Shown here: positions 26,300-35,008 of the stretch, in pieces
How the letters are laid out: each line of letters opens with the position of its first letter
Numbering within the stretch: position 1 is the first letter of the stretch
Assembly (NCBI RefSeq): GCF_001657475.1
Contig: NZ_LXEY01000022.1
Span: 310,001 to 374,000, forward strand
DNA length: 64,000 nt
DNA from: Enteractinococcus helveticum
GTDB taxonomy: Bacteria; Actinomycetota; Actinomycetes; Actinomycetales; Micrococcaceae
Direction: 5' to 3'
Position numbers and translations under genes: made by a program
The notes under the pieces: generated by a model
What the model was told of the DNA's origin: nothing
The model's input: only the letters and a program-made list of their open reading frames with translations
Database searches by the model: none

Positions 26300-27334
26300 T
26301 TACCCGGCGGGATGCCAGCCCAATAATGGCCCGAGGCGGTGAGCGATGTCGGTCAAAATTTGGACATAGTCATCGTGGTCGAAACTAAATGGCAGGGCGA
26401 AAGCTACTTCGGTGACCTCTTGGAATCCCGCGTGTGCATGCAGCTCTTCGACAATTTCTTCGCTGGTGCCGATCAGGTCTTTGGCAAACAGCATGTTGCG
26501 CGGGCCTTGCGGTTTCTCGGTGCGCGGTGTGCGCTCATCTACGTAGGCGTGGTATTTCGCTTTTTGTGCCGTGGTGGCGGAATCTGTGGGGATGACAACG
26601 AGACCCTGAGAGATACGAGCCGGGGAGTCCGGGGCATGCTCAGTCGCAGCTTGTCGAAACGCTTGGACCTGCCGGGCCTGGACCTGGGCGAAATCTGGTG
26701 TTTCGTCATCCTGTGGGAAGACCACGCTACTGGTGAGCAGATTCATGCCGTGCTCACCAGCCCAGACGGCCGAGCCCATGCTGCCGGCTCCGTACCAGAG
26801 ACGATCCCGTAGGCCAGGGGAGTGCGGTTCCACGCGGTCGGAAAACTCTTCTACCACGCCCCTCTTGCCCGAGAATTCACGCACCGGCTCGCCAGCGACT
26901 AGCCGGTTGAACAATTCCACGCGAGCTTTACTGAAGTCCTCCACCTGAGCAGTGTTCGGGTACAACACATGCTGGACTGTCTCATAGTCCATGGGAGTGC
27001 CGACGCTGATCCCGGGGTTGATGCGGCCATGGGACAAGATGTCTACGGTTGCGAGATCTTCAGCCAGCCGCAGCGGATTCTCCCATCCCAATGGGGTCAC
27101 CGCCGTGCCCAGTTCAATACGACTGGTGCGCTGCGAGGCAGCCGCCATGACTGCGATAGGCGAAGAAATGCCAAATTGCAGGTGCCGATGACGTAGCCAG
27201 GCGCTATCAAAACCCAGCCGCTCACCCAGTTCAATAATTTCCAGGGTCGATTCATGTCCTTCGGCTGGATTCTGTGGATCAAATAATCCGATCGTCAGAA
27301 ATCCCAGACGTTGTAGATGATGTTCAGCAGACAT
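26300..27334 (-). CDS. Luciferase-like (LLM) flavin-dependent oxidoreductase
   Basis: 344 residues in a TIM barrel of the bacterial-luciferase family: LGFLTIGLFD at the start, ELGERLGFDSAWLRH, then IELGTAVTPLGWENPLRLAEDLATVD (two blocks), and W-Y-G-A-G-S-M near the middle. These monooxygenases take FMNH2 or F420H2; the cofactor is not decided here. The substrate is unknown. The gene is monocistronic or co-transcribed with the mgtC-like gene downstream on the same strand. Confidence 0.82.
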   Translation of the reverse strand: MSAEHHLQRLGFLTIGLFDPQNPAEGHESTLEIIELGERLGFDSAWLRHRHLQFGISSPIAVMAAASQRTSRIELGTAVTPLGWENPLRLAEDLATVDILSHGRINPGISVGTPMDYETVQHVLYPNTAQVEDFSKARVELFNRLVAGEPVREFSGKRGVVEEFSDRVEPHSPGLRDRLWYGAGSMGSAVWAGEHGMNLLTSSVVFPQDDETPDFAQVQARQVQAFRQAATEHAPDSPARISQGLVVIPTDSATTAQKAKYHAYVDERTPRTEKPQGPRNMLFAKDLIGTSEEIVEELHAHAGFQEVTEVAFALPFSFDHDDYVQILTDIAHRLGPLLGWHPAG

Positions 27335-27884
27335 GAGGCACCTTCAGAAGAAACTTGGAACTATCGGTGACTCTGAGTTTAGTGACACCACGTTTGCCCG
27401 GCACACTGGTCGGTCATGCAAGGACACTAAGATCTCGTGCGCTCGTTGGTCGAAAGTAGCCTCACCGGATGCCAGTCTCGACCATGACCGTAACGGATCG
27501 CTCAACAATGTTTGCCGCCACCCTGTGGCTCACCATGCGCTATGGACTGCGTTGAGCTACGTTTTCTTGGCGCGCTTGGGCATGTGAAACCTTCAGGTGG
27601 TTATAGCAGACATGTCTCTGCCGAGCATCATTCTGCAAGAAGTTTGCCAAGCAGAACTGGACTCTGTCCATGTCTTGGTCACAAGCCGAGATGACGCGAA
27701 CCAAGAATTTCCGAGGCTCAAAGCTCATCTGAGTCCACGGGTTAACTGTGGTCTAGAGCGGCGCTAGCGGCGTCGTCGTTGGGAGGTGCTGAAGTGAAAG
27801 ACGATTCCGGCAGCGGGGCGCTAATCTGAGGGATATAGCATTGTGAAATTGAGCGAGCCCAACCCTTAGACGTCGGGAGGATGC
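27335..27884. other. Intergenic stretch, no gene recognised
   Basis: A 550 bp divergent gap. Short frames on both strands lack ribosome sites and known motifs. The last 10 bp contain GGGAGG, the ribosome site of the downstream gene. I see no repeat, tRNA or recognisable gene remnant; an unrecognised decayed gene cannot be excluded. Confidence 0.45.
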
Positions 27885-28877
27885 ATGCAACAGGTCAAGG
27901 CTGATGAGATCTGGGACCTGGTTTATCGAACCACTCGACGGGCAGGTTTCACTGAGGCCGTGTGCCAGGCCCTTGCTGATGCAACGACCGAGGCCGAACT
28001 GCATGGTAAACCCTCGGTAGGGCTTGAGCACTTGTTTTACTACTTTCAGGCGGTCACGAATCGGTTGATCACGCCCACACCGCGAGTGAAACTGGCCTCG
28101 GTCACCGATTCAATGCTGATGGTTGATGCGGATCATGGGCCCATGCAGTATGCCTACCGCCAGGCTGAGGACTCCCTGCTGGCCGGTGTGAAAGCTCATG
28201 GACTGGTCATACTCATGATGAAGAACGCGTTTGCCGGCGGTGAGCTGGGATATTATGCTCGTCGACTGGCCAGACACGGTCTGGTGTCGTTGGCATTTGC
28301 GAATAGTCCCGCGGTGATGAGCGTGGGTGGCAGTTATGACCGGTTGTTGGGCACCAATCCGTTGAGCTATGGGGTGCCGATGGCTGATGGGCGGGCCCTG
28401 ATTATTGATCAGGCGTCGTCGTCAACAGCGCGCGTGAATTTTCAAAAATACGCCATACGGCGTGAGCCGATCCCAGACAGTTGGGCGCTGAACCGGCACG
28501 GTCAGCCCACCACCGATGCCGGGGCCGCGCTGGAAGGCACCCTGTTACCGTTTGGTGGTTACAAAGGTGGCAACATTGCCCTGCTGGTAGAGTTCATGGC
28601 GATGCTGGGTGGTGGAGACTCTTCGTATGAGGCTGCCCCGTATTATGCCGGGGAGCGGCGTCAGGGGATCGGGGCCACGATCATCGCACTTGATACGGAG
28701 AAGCTGCCTGGCTATCGCCAACGTATTGATTCGCTGATTCACCAGTTTCGATATGATCACGGCAGTAAGATCCGGGTGACCGAGCTTGAGCCGAGTGATC
28801 GCATGGTGGAGGTGCGGCAGAGTCTGTGGTCGCAGCTGCAGCACTATGCTGAAAAAGGTGAAGTCAAGGAAATCTAG
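27885..28877 (+). CDS. Ldh2-family (malate/L-lactate dehydrogenase-type) oxidoreductase
   Basis: 330 residues of the type-2 malate/lactate/ureidoglycolate dehydrogenase family, unrelated to Rossmann LDH. Visible blocks are A-E-L-H-G-K-P-S-V-G-L-E-H, G-L-V-S-L-A-F-A-N-S, GTNPLSYGVP, and LLPFGGYKGGNIALLVE. Where lactate/malate enzymes have D/S-H-G it reads SVG with a His three residues later, as in a divergent subgroup, so the substrate may differ from lactate. GGGAGG lies 4 nt before the ATG. It converges on the TusA-MetE gene at one CTAG. Confidence 0.8.
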   Translation: MQQVKADEIWDLVYRTTRRAGFTEAVCQALADATTEAELHGKPSVGLEHLFYYFQAVTNRLITPTPRVKLASVTDSMLMVDADHGPMQYAYRQAEDSLLAGVKAHGLVILMMKNAFAGGELGYYARRLARHGLVSLAFANSPAVMSVGGSYDRLLGTNPLSYGVPMADGRALIIDQASSSTARVNFQKYAIRREPIPDSWALNRHGQPTTDAGAALEGTLLPFGGYKGGNIALLVEFMAMLGGGDSSYEAAPYYAGERRQGIGATIIALDTEKLPGYRQRIDSLIHQFRYDHGSKIRVTELEPSDRMVEVRQSLWSQLQHYAEKGEVKEI

Positions 28878-30472
28878 TGGGTGTATTTGGCTCGCAGGTG
28901 ATCGCGGGCCTGAGCCATCAGACCCAGGTCTCGTTCGGCGGCACGAGCCGACTGGATAGGGTTATCGGCAAAGGTTGCAAAACCACAATCGGTATTGAGT
29001 AGGACTCGCTCGTAACCGAAAAGCTCGATTGCCCGCTCAGCACGCGCAATGACGTCATCGATCGTATCGTCAGCTGAGTCTTTTTGATTCAGGACCCCCA
29101 CCCCCACGCGCTGATCATCGCGGATCCCGGCAAGCGCTTCGAGCTCGCCGGCACGTGGCGTACACAGTTCCAGCACGAGGGTGCCCACATTCACTGACCG
29201 AAACAGCGGTACCAATGGTTCATAGCCTCCTGTTAAGGCGGACGTCTCATCGGTGGTCCAGTTGCCGCGGCACACATGTAGGGCTAATCGGTCGGTGGGG
29301 AAGCCTTTGGTGACTTGTTCCAGCACTTTCTGGGCAAAGGCGAGCTCTTCGTCTTGTGCACCGCGCTCGCCGAGGGCGCCACACATAAAGGTGCGGCCAC
29401 CTTGGCCTTGTTCGCCATAGAGCACTTCGGTGAGTACCGGTTCATCGAGCTGGACCAAGGCGGTGCCTCCGGCCAGCAGGTAGGCGATTTCTTCGCGAAG
29501 GATGCGCACGATGTCGGTGGCAAGTTGCTCACGGTTATCATAGGCCCGGTCAGAAATGCACTCCATCCACATGGTCCGAGTCAACAGATAGGGGCCAGGC
29601 AGACTAACCTTGACGGGCTTTGTGGCAATCGATTGGGCATATCGGACCTCGTGGACGGTCAACGGGTTCTTTCGTCCTAGCGGTCCGAAGACTGCGGGGT
29701 GGCGGACCTCCCCGGCAGGAACATCAAGAGCTTGGAGTTCCTTGTTGAACTGTTCGGGATCGTCCACGTATGGCAGCAGATCGGTGACCGGAATGAGCTG
29801 GCAGTTTTGCAGGATGCCACCGACAAAGGATGAGTAGTTGTCGCGGCGCTGTTCACCATCGGTCACCACATCGATGCCGGCGCGTTCTTGGGCCGCGATA
29901 GCCAGCTGCACCGCATCATCGGCGTCGGCTTGGAATGCTGCATCATCCAGCCGGTCTTCCAGATGTTGATGTAATGCATCCAGCATCCAGCGTGGTCGCG
30001 GCCAGGAGCCCAGACTCATCACTGACAGTGGCTCGATGGCCGGCGCATCGGCGGGCTCGGGCAGACTAGCTGGGATGTGTGGCGTCACGACCTCTTGGGT
30101 GATCGCCATCTGTGGTTTCTTCCGCTTGTGCTTCAGTTGTACTGGCTGCAGCGGTGCTTCTGATGCGGCGGCAGTGGCCGGTTTGCTGGGTGGGCTGGTT
30201 TCTTCGGGCGGTGTGAAAGGTCCCTTGCTGACTAAGAATCGCCACACACCGGGTTCGGTGTGCATATTGATCAGCTCGTTTTTAGTCAGCCTGCACCAGG
30301 AGGGCAGATCGACTTCCACCGTGGAATCGTATGAAACAATTTCCAACAGTTCGCCTGGTTCAAGCGGGTCAATGTGTTTACGAATCAACAGCAGCAGGCC
30401 ATTGCCACAATCGAGATCCCCGCCGTTGAAGCTGGTCTTCGGTGGGTAGGGGTGCACGGTGGCAACGGACAT
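28874..30472 (-). CDS. Fusion of a TusA-like sulfur carrier with a MetE-type methyltransferase core
   Basis: 532 residues in three parts. Residues 1-82 are TusA-like, with D-L-D-C-G-N-G-L (Cys22) and SWCRLTKN (Cys60). Residues 85-145 are a Pro/Ala/Lys-rich linker. From about 148 on is the catalytic barrel of cobalamin-independent methionine synthase, with TDGEQRRDNY, VSLPGPYLLTR, QLDEPVL and the complete zinc set HVC (His399, Cys401), Glu435 and Cys496. The N-terminal MetE barrel is missing, as in core-MetE proteins. It should move a methyl or related group to a thiol, here perhaps on the tethered carrier (inference). GAAAGG precedes the ATG at 30472. Confidence 0.82.
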   Translation of the reverse strand: MSVATVHPYPPKTSFNGGDLDCGNGLLLLIRKHIDPLEPGELLEIVSYDSTVEVDLPSWCRLTKNELINMHTEPGVWRFLVSKGPFTPPEETSPPSKPATAAASEAPLQPVQLKHKRKKPQMAITQEVVTPHIPASLPEPADAPAIEPLSVMSLGSWPRPRWMLDALHQHLEDRLDDAAFQADADDAVQLAIAAQERAGIDVVTDGEQRRDNYSSFVGGILQNCQLIPVTDLLPYVDDPEQFNKELQALDVPAGEVRHPAVFGPLGRKNPLTVHEVRYAQSIATKPVKVSLPGPYLLTRTMWMECISDRAYDNREQLATDIVRILREEIAYLLAGGTALVQLDEPVLTEVLYGEQGQGGRTFMCGALGERGAQDEELAFAQKVLEQVTKGFPTDRLALHVCRGNWTTDETSALTGGYEPLVPLFRSVNVGTLVLELCTPRAGELEALAGIRDDQRVGVGVLNQKDSADDTIDDVIARAERAIELFGYERVLLNTDCGFATFADNPIQSARAAERDLGLMAQARDHLRAKYTH

Positions 30473-30499
30473 AACAGGACCTTTCACACATCAAGAGTT

Positions 30500-30868
30500 C
30501 TAGTACGTGACGCTTGGGGTACCGTCGGCCAGGAATTCCACAAGTTTTGCCCCACCAACAATGGTTGCACCGTCAATCAGGTTTTCTGGATCGATGTCGC
30601 GTTTTTTGACACACGGTGCACACACATAGACCTGGCCGCCAGCCTCAACGAAGTTGCCGATCAGCTCGGCCAGCGGAGCAAAACCGTCTTCGTGGATGTC
30701 TTCGGCATAACCCTTTTCGGCTAGACGTACTCCTTCAGTGGACAAGAAGACCATGGTGTCTTGGTCAGATCCCACTGCAGCGTTGGCGACAACAAAACCA
30801 ACGGTTGCTTTATCAGTATCGTTTTTGGCGTTGGTGATGGACACACAGAATTTTCCGGTACCGGACAT
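30500..30868 (-). CDS. DsrE-family sulfur-relay protein
   Basis: 122 residues with the DsrE/DsrF-like fold: KFCVSITNAKND at the start, DTMVFLSTEGVRLAEKG, then YVCAPCVKKRDI with Cys83 and Cys86. Active Cys of DsrE/TusD-type proteins lies in this loop and carries persulfide from or to a TusA-like partner. AAGGAG sits 10 nt before the ATG. It begins 1 nt after the TusA-like gene ends and ends 27 nt before the fusion gene starts, so all three are one transcription unit. Confidence 0.85.
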   Translation of the reverse strand: MSGTGKFCVSITNAKNDTDKATVGFVVANAAVGSDQDTMVFLSTEGVRLAEKGYAEDIHEDGFAPLAELIGNFVEAGGQVYVCAPCVKKRDIDPENLIDGATIVGGAKLVEFLADGTPSVTY

Positions 30869-30869
30869 G

Positions 30870-31106
30870 TTAGGGCTGCTCCTTGGCTTGAATATAGTAT
30901 GTCGGATGCTCTTGATAGATCAGCGGATTGCGCGTGAGACGACACCAAGCAGGGATGTCTTGCGGGGCACCGGGGTCGGTTGCGGTCAGTTGCAGAATAT
31001 CGCCGGCTCCCAGCTCATCGCGAAGCTTGAACTTGAGTTTGACGATCAGTTCGCCACAGCCCATATTTCCGGCATCCCAGGTCGTATCCGGTTGGGGTCG
31101 ATCCAC
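30870..31106 (-). CDS. TusA-like sulfur carrier protein
   Basis: 78 residues: WDAGNMGCGELIVKLK with Cys17 at the position of the CPxP Cys of TusA, then GDILQLTATDPGAP and the block PAWCRLTRN (Cys55). The CP of canonical TusA is CG here. It shares C-G-x-x-L and W-C-R-L-T with the N-terminal domain of the fusion encoded two genes downstream. It should accept and donate persulfide sulfur. GTG start with GAGGAG 8 nt upstream. First gene of the operon, with its own promoter. Confidence 0.82.
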   Translation of the reverse strand: MDRPQPDTTWDAGNMGCGELIVKLKFKLRDELGAGDILQLTATDPGAPQDIPAWCRLTRNPLIYQEHPTYYIQAKEQP

Positions 31107-31132
31107 TGATAGAGCTCCTCACTCGTGGGAAA

Positions 31133-31144
31133 TGGATATATCCA
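31133..31144. promoter_or_regulatory. Perfect 12-bp palindrome at the start of the sulfur operon leader
   Basis: TGGATATATCCA lies just downstream of the predicted transcription start of the operon and upstream of its ribosome site, a typical repressor position. The core word GGATATATC recurs at 31281-31289 just before the divergent acetyltransferase start. Confidence 0.45.
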
Positions 31145-31154
31145 CACCAGCGAT

Positions 31155-31183
31155 ATCTTAGTATCGAAACCCGAGCACCTCAA
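31155..31183 (-). promoter_or_regulatory. Putative promoter of the TusA/DsrE/MetE operon
   Basis: On the minus strand TTGAGG (31183-31178), 17-nt spacer, TAAGAT (31160-31155). It is followed by a 12-bp palindrome, then GAGGAG and the GTG start at 31106. A CGATA/TATCG inverted repeat overlaps the -10. Confidence 0.55.
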
Positions 31184-31228
31184 TGCTGCATATCCTGTCA
31201 AAAGCTGCTGTCAGGACGTACTCAGGCA

Positions 31229-31257
31229 TTGAACGACGTCGGTAGCTATCGTACTGT
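31229..31257 (+). promoter_or_regulatory. Putative promoter of the acetyltransferase gene
   Basis: TTGAAC (31229-31234), 17-nt spacer, TACTGT (31252-31257), about 32 nt upstream of the ATG at 31290, with GAAAGGA as ribosome site. Confidence 0.5.
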
Positions 31258-31289
31258 GAAGCCCATCGTAGCCACCGAAAGGATATATC

Positions 31290-31997
31290 ATGCACCGGGT
31301 CAACGAATATGATCAACCCGTTGGGCCTGCGCTGCCGGATTGGGTGCCGCCTGCTGTCCCAGATGCCCTCACGATATCCGGACGTTATTGTCTCTTGGAA
31401 CGACTCGATCCCCAGCGGCATGCAGCAGCACTCTTTGCAGCCTACGCCCAAGCTCCAGATGACCGGGACTGGACGTATATGTCAGCCGGGCCATTTGCCA
31501 CCGAAGACGACTATGCCAACTGGACAACCGCCGCCGCCAACCGTGATACCGAACGTCACTATGCCATCATTGATCGGGCTACGCTGCGTCCGCTTGGCAC
31601 GATGGCGTTGATGCGGATGACGCCGCAACACGGGTGTCTGGAAGTCGGCACCGTGATGCTATCTCCGGCAGTGCAGCGCACCCGAATCGCCACCGAAGCT
31701 CACTATATGTTGATGCGATATGTTTTCGAGCTGGGCTACCGGCGCTATGAATGGAAATGCGACAGCCTCAATCAAGCCTCCATCCGGGCTGCCCGCAGAT
31801 TGGGATTTACCTACGAAGGAACGTCTCGTCAAGCGATGGTCTATAAACGCCGCAGCCGCGATACCGCCTGGTTTGCCATCATCGATCAGGATTGGCCGGC
31901 GATCCAGCGGGCCTTCGAACAATGGTTGGTACCCGAAAATTTTGACCCTGATGGAAATCAAATAACACGACTCAGAACTCAGCCCACCACGCTCTAA
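31290..31997 (+). CDS. RimJ/RimL-like GNAT acetyltransferase
   Basis: 235 residues. The fold is read from LERLDPQRHAAALFAAY, MALMRMTPQHGCLEVGTVMLSP, then V-Q-R-T-R-I-A-T-E-A (cofactor loop region) and W-K-C-D-S-L-N-Q-A-S-I-R-A-A-R-R-L-G-F-T-Y-E-G, the signature N-x-x-S-x-x-x-A-x-x-x-G-F of RimJ/RimL-like enzymes. It transfers acetyl to an amino group of protein or a small molecule; the target is unknown. Divergent from the sulfur operon across 183 bp. Confidence 0.85.
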   Translation: MHRVNEYDQPVGPALPDWVPPAVPDALTISGRYCLLERLDPQRHAAALFAAYAQAPDDRDWTYMSAGPFATEDDYANWTTAAANRDTERHYAIIDRATLRPLGTMALMRMTPQHGCLEVGTVMLSPAVQRTRIATEAHYMLMRYVFELGYRRYEWKCDSLNQASIRAARRLGFTYEGTSRQAMVYKRRSRDTAWFAIIDQDWPAIQRAFEQWLVPENFDPDGNQITRLRTQPTTL

Positions 31998-32059
31998 GAC
32001 ATATGTGCTGGTCAAAGAAGACAGACAGCATTCCATTAGCCATTTTTTAGCCCCTATTG

Positions 32060-32093
32060 CTGATGAGAAAATCAGGGCGAATTTTCTCATCAG
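32060..32093. repeat. 13-bp perfect inverted repeat
   Basis: CTGATGAGAAAAT, 8-nt loop, ATTTTCTCATCAG, 62 bp after the acetyltransferase stop codon. The long stem and position suggest an intrinsic terminator for that gene, although no T-run follows. A regulatory role is possible. Confidence 0.55.
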
Positions 32094-32259
32094 GATGATG
32101 GTGTCTACAAGACCAGGGTGGTAGTTCTGCCACGACCATTCAGCATGCCGCTGGGACCGATATTGTTCATCGATCAACCACATCGGTCACCACGCGGTAA
32201 AACCAGCACGGTGTCACGTCCGAAGTCGGGATATAGCCCGTGTGAGCTACGGTAAGAGC

Positions 32260-32991
32260 ATGCGCTTTTGTGGCATCGACCTGGCGGCAGAGCCGAAAAA
32301 TACCGGGCTTGCGATCTTGGTCGACGACGATACTCGACTCACTGTCGACTCGGTTGTGGTGGGCGTTGTCGATGACCTCATCGTGGCAAGCATCCCAGAC
32401 GTCGATTATGCGGGCATCGATGTGCCCTTTGGCTGGCCACAAGACTTTGTAGCTTTCGTGCAGCAGCAGGCCACTCACACCTTGGCAAGTCCCGAGACCC
32501 CCGGCCCTACATGGCGACGAGAATTGGCACTGCGTGTTACCGATCGGGAAATTCAACGCACCACCGGACTGACGCCCTTGAGTGTGTCAGCAAACCTGAT
32601 TGCCTACCCAGCCTTCCGCTGGGCCGGAATTGAGGCGCGATTACGAGCCGCCCAGGTCGACGTCAGCAGAGACGGATCCGGTGCCATTGCCGAAGTCTAT
32701 CCAGCAGCCGCGCTCTATCGCTGGGGATTGCCCCACACCGGGTACAAAGGTTCGCAACGACTAGCCATCCGCCAGCAGATCCTGGATGGATTAGCCCAAC
32801 GCTTTCCGCAACTTGATTGGAACGGTCACGAAGCGTTGCTGTTGGCAAATGATAACGCCCTCGACGCGGTGCTCGCAGGATTAGTTAGTCACGAGATTCG
32901 GTACGGCCGCTGTGAAGGCCCACCGGAGCGTTATCGCAAAACAACATTGGTTGAGGGTTGGATTTGGGTTCCCCAACGTTGGGATCAGTGA
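32260..32991 (+). CDS. DUF429 protein (predicted RNase H-fold nuclease)
   Basis: 243 residues: MRFCGIDLAAEPKNTGLAI starts with the acidic strand of RNase H-like folds, GIDVPFGWPQ and T-D-R-E-I-Q-R-T-T-G follow, and E-V-Y-P-A-A-A-L-Y and D-N-A-L-D-A-V-L-A-G-L hold further acids. DUF429 has been predicted as a nuclease from fold comparison; no activity is established. A GTG at 32242 is an alternative start. The gene stands alone. Confidence 0.78.
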   Translation: MRFCGIDLAAEPKNTGLAILVDDDTRLTVDSVVVGVVDDLIVASIPDVDYAGIDVPFGWPQDFVAFVQQQATHTLASPETPGPTWRRELALRVTDREIQRTTGLTPLSVSANLIAYPAFRWAGIEARLRAAQVDVSRDGSGAIAEVYPAAALYRWGLPHTGYKGSQRLAIRQQILDGLAQRFPQLDWNGHEALLLANDNALDAVLAGLVSHEIRYGRCEGPPERYRKTTLVEGWIWVPQRWDQ

Positions 32992-33261
32992 GGGCTGTAC
33001 CGACCTCGTTCCAGAGACGGCCACGATAGGACGGACGCGTGTGGCTGCAACAGACTGATAGAAAAATATCGGTAGACCAGTGTTTCGAATCAGCGGCGAT
33101 GAAAACCTATGAATCACGTATTGTCAGAAGTAGACTCGCCACAACATCAAGGTGTTGCACTAGTGACGAACTTAGGCACGCCTGTAGCACTGAGCTGACG
33201 GTCATCCTTGGGTCCTCTAATCTCGAACCGGTTCATGGATCCGAGGAAGAAGGTGGTACCG

Positions 33262-34836
33262 ATGATTGGCAAATGGTTCAAATTCGACAGACCAAAGAAA
33301 TCGCTTGGCAAGATTATGACAGGCACTGCAACGGCTGTTGGCCTGGGCGCCGTCGTCGCTTACGATCTGCTGCAAAAGCGTTCAGGCGTCTTGCGCAATT
33401 ATCCAGTAATTGGGCATGGTCGCACACTTCTGCTGAAGATACGTCCCGAGATTCAACAATACTTTATTGAACGAGATTGGGACGGTCGTCCCTTTGACAA
33501 AACATCACGTGAACTGATTTATTCGCGCTCTCGCGACGACAAGAGCGAAGAGTCATTCGGCACGGTGCACGATGTAACAGCAGAAGGCAAAGAGTGGTTT
33601 GTTCATTCGATTACTCCCGTGAAACCACTGGTTGACCCGCCTCGGATTCCGGTGGGAGGCACAGATTGCAACAAGCCTTACGACATGGCATTACTGAACG
33701 TATCTTCGATGAGCTACGGGTCCTTATCAGCACATGCTATTCAGGCGCTGAATGCCGGAGCAGCAAAAGGCAACTTTGCTCACGACACCGGTGAAGGTGG
33801 TATTTCACCACACCACTTAGCTGGGGGCGGGGACTTGGTTTGGGAGATCGGAACCGCATATTTTGGCGCGCGCACCAATGATGGTGCTTTTGATCCACAA
33901 AAATTCGCTGACCAATCCTCCATGGATGCCGTAAAAATGGTGTCACTGAAACTGAGTCAGGGTGCTAAACCCGGTATTGGCGGGGTCCTGCCGCAGGGCA
34001 AAATTACCGAGGAAATCGCTGAGATCCGGGGTGTTCCGCGGGACAAAAAATGCGTTAGCCCGCCGTATCACACGGTCTTTTCGACCCCGGTGGAACTTAT
34101 CGAATTCATCGCATCGATGCGCGAGCTGTCGGGCGGAAAACCTGCTGGATTTAAGTTATGCGTGACGTCACAACGCGACGTCCTGGCGATCTGTAAAGCG
34201 ATTCATCAAGTCGGCACAGCACCAGATTTCATCATCGTCGACGGGTCGGAAGGTGGTACCGGTGCTGCTCCTGTGGAGTTCGAGGATTACATTGGCATGC
34301 CGTTGACTCAGGGCCTCATGACGGTTCATAACGCACTGGTAGGAACTGGGCTACGAAACCAAATTCGCATTGGCGCCTCCGGAAAAGTTGCTGAAGGCAG
34401 TGACCTTGTGCGCAGGATGCTCCAAGGGGCGGACTACCTGAACTCGGCACGTGCCATGATGATGGCTCTTGGATGCATCCAGGCGATGAGGTGTGCAGAG
34501 AATACTTGTCCGGTGGGTGTTGCCACACAAAATAAACGTCGTCAGCTAGCACTGCACGTCCCTACCAAAACAGAGTACGTGTACAACTATCAGCGCAATA
34601 CGGTCCGAGAAGCATTGCGGGTGATGGCGGCTCTTGGAGTGCAACATCCGGACGACCTCCACCCAGCCATGTTGCGGCGAAACCTGTCTGAAGGGCAAAG
34701 CGCATCCTATGCCGAACTTTATGAGTGGCTTGAACCGGGGCAACTCTATGGAGATGCACCAGAGCAATGGCAGCAAGCATGGCAAGAAGCGAGCCCAGAT
34801 CGCTTCGGGCCAGGCAGTACCTATATGTCAAAGTAG
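33262..34836 (+). CDS. FMN-binding glutamate synthase-like protein
   Basis: 524 residues with one membrane helix near the N-terminus and then the FMN/synthase domain of glutamate synthase: GEGGISPHHLAGGGDLVW, AKPGIGGVLPQGK, IVDGSEGGTGAAP, RIGASGKVA and SARAMMMALGC. The three iron-sulfur Cys are present as G-C-x5-C-x4-C-P-V-G-V-A-T-Q. The glutaminase and FAD-reductase parts are absent, so the protein cannot make glutamate from glutamine as GOGAT does. Function unknown. GGAAGAAGGTGG precedes the ATG. Confidence 0.83.
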   Translation: MIGKWFKFDRPKKSLGKIMTGTATAVGLGAVVAYDLLQKRSGVLRNYPVIGHGRTLLLKIRPEIQQYFIERDWDGRPFDKTSRELIYSRSRDDKSEESFGTVHDVTAEGKEWFVHSITPVKPLVDPPRIPVGGTDCNKPYDMALLNVSSMSYGSLSAHAIQALNAGAAKGNFAHDTGEGGISPHHLAGGGDLVWEIGTAYFGARTNDGAFDPQKFADQSSMDAVKMVSLKLSQGAKPGIGGVLPQGKITEEIAEIRGVPRDKKCVSPPYHTVFSTPVELIEFIASMRELSGGKPAGFKLCVTSQRDVLAICKAIHQVGTAPDFIIVDGSEGGTGAAPVEFEDYIGMPLTQGLMTVHNALVGTGLRNQIRIGASGKVAEGSDLVRRMLQGADYLNSARAMMMALGCIQAMRCAENTCPVGVATQNKRRQLALHVPTKTEYVYNYQRNTVREALRVMAALGVQHPDDLHPAMLRRNLSEGQSASYAELYEWLEPGQLYGDAPEQWQQAWQEASPDRFGPGSTYMSK

Positions 34837-35008
34837 TGCTTGGCCGTAGGAAACGGCGGTTGTCGCTCGGCTCGAAGGCGCAGGAGCGGTGCACAAGTTG
34901 CCTGCCCGAGTCAGGTGCAATAACATAGCGGGCATGAAGAAATGATCCTGTTCCGCCCCGTATCAGAGGCTGACGCCCGGCGGGGAATGTTCAATTACAG
35001 GAATCATT

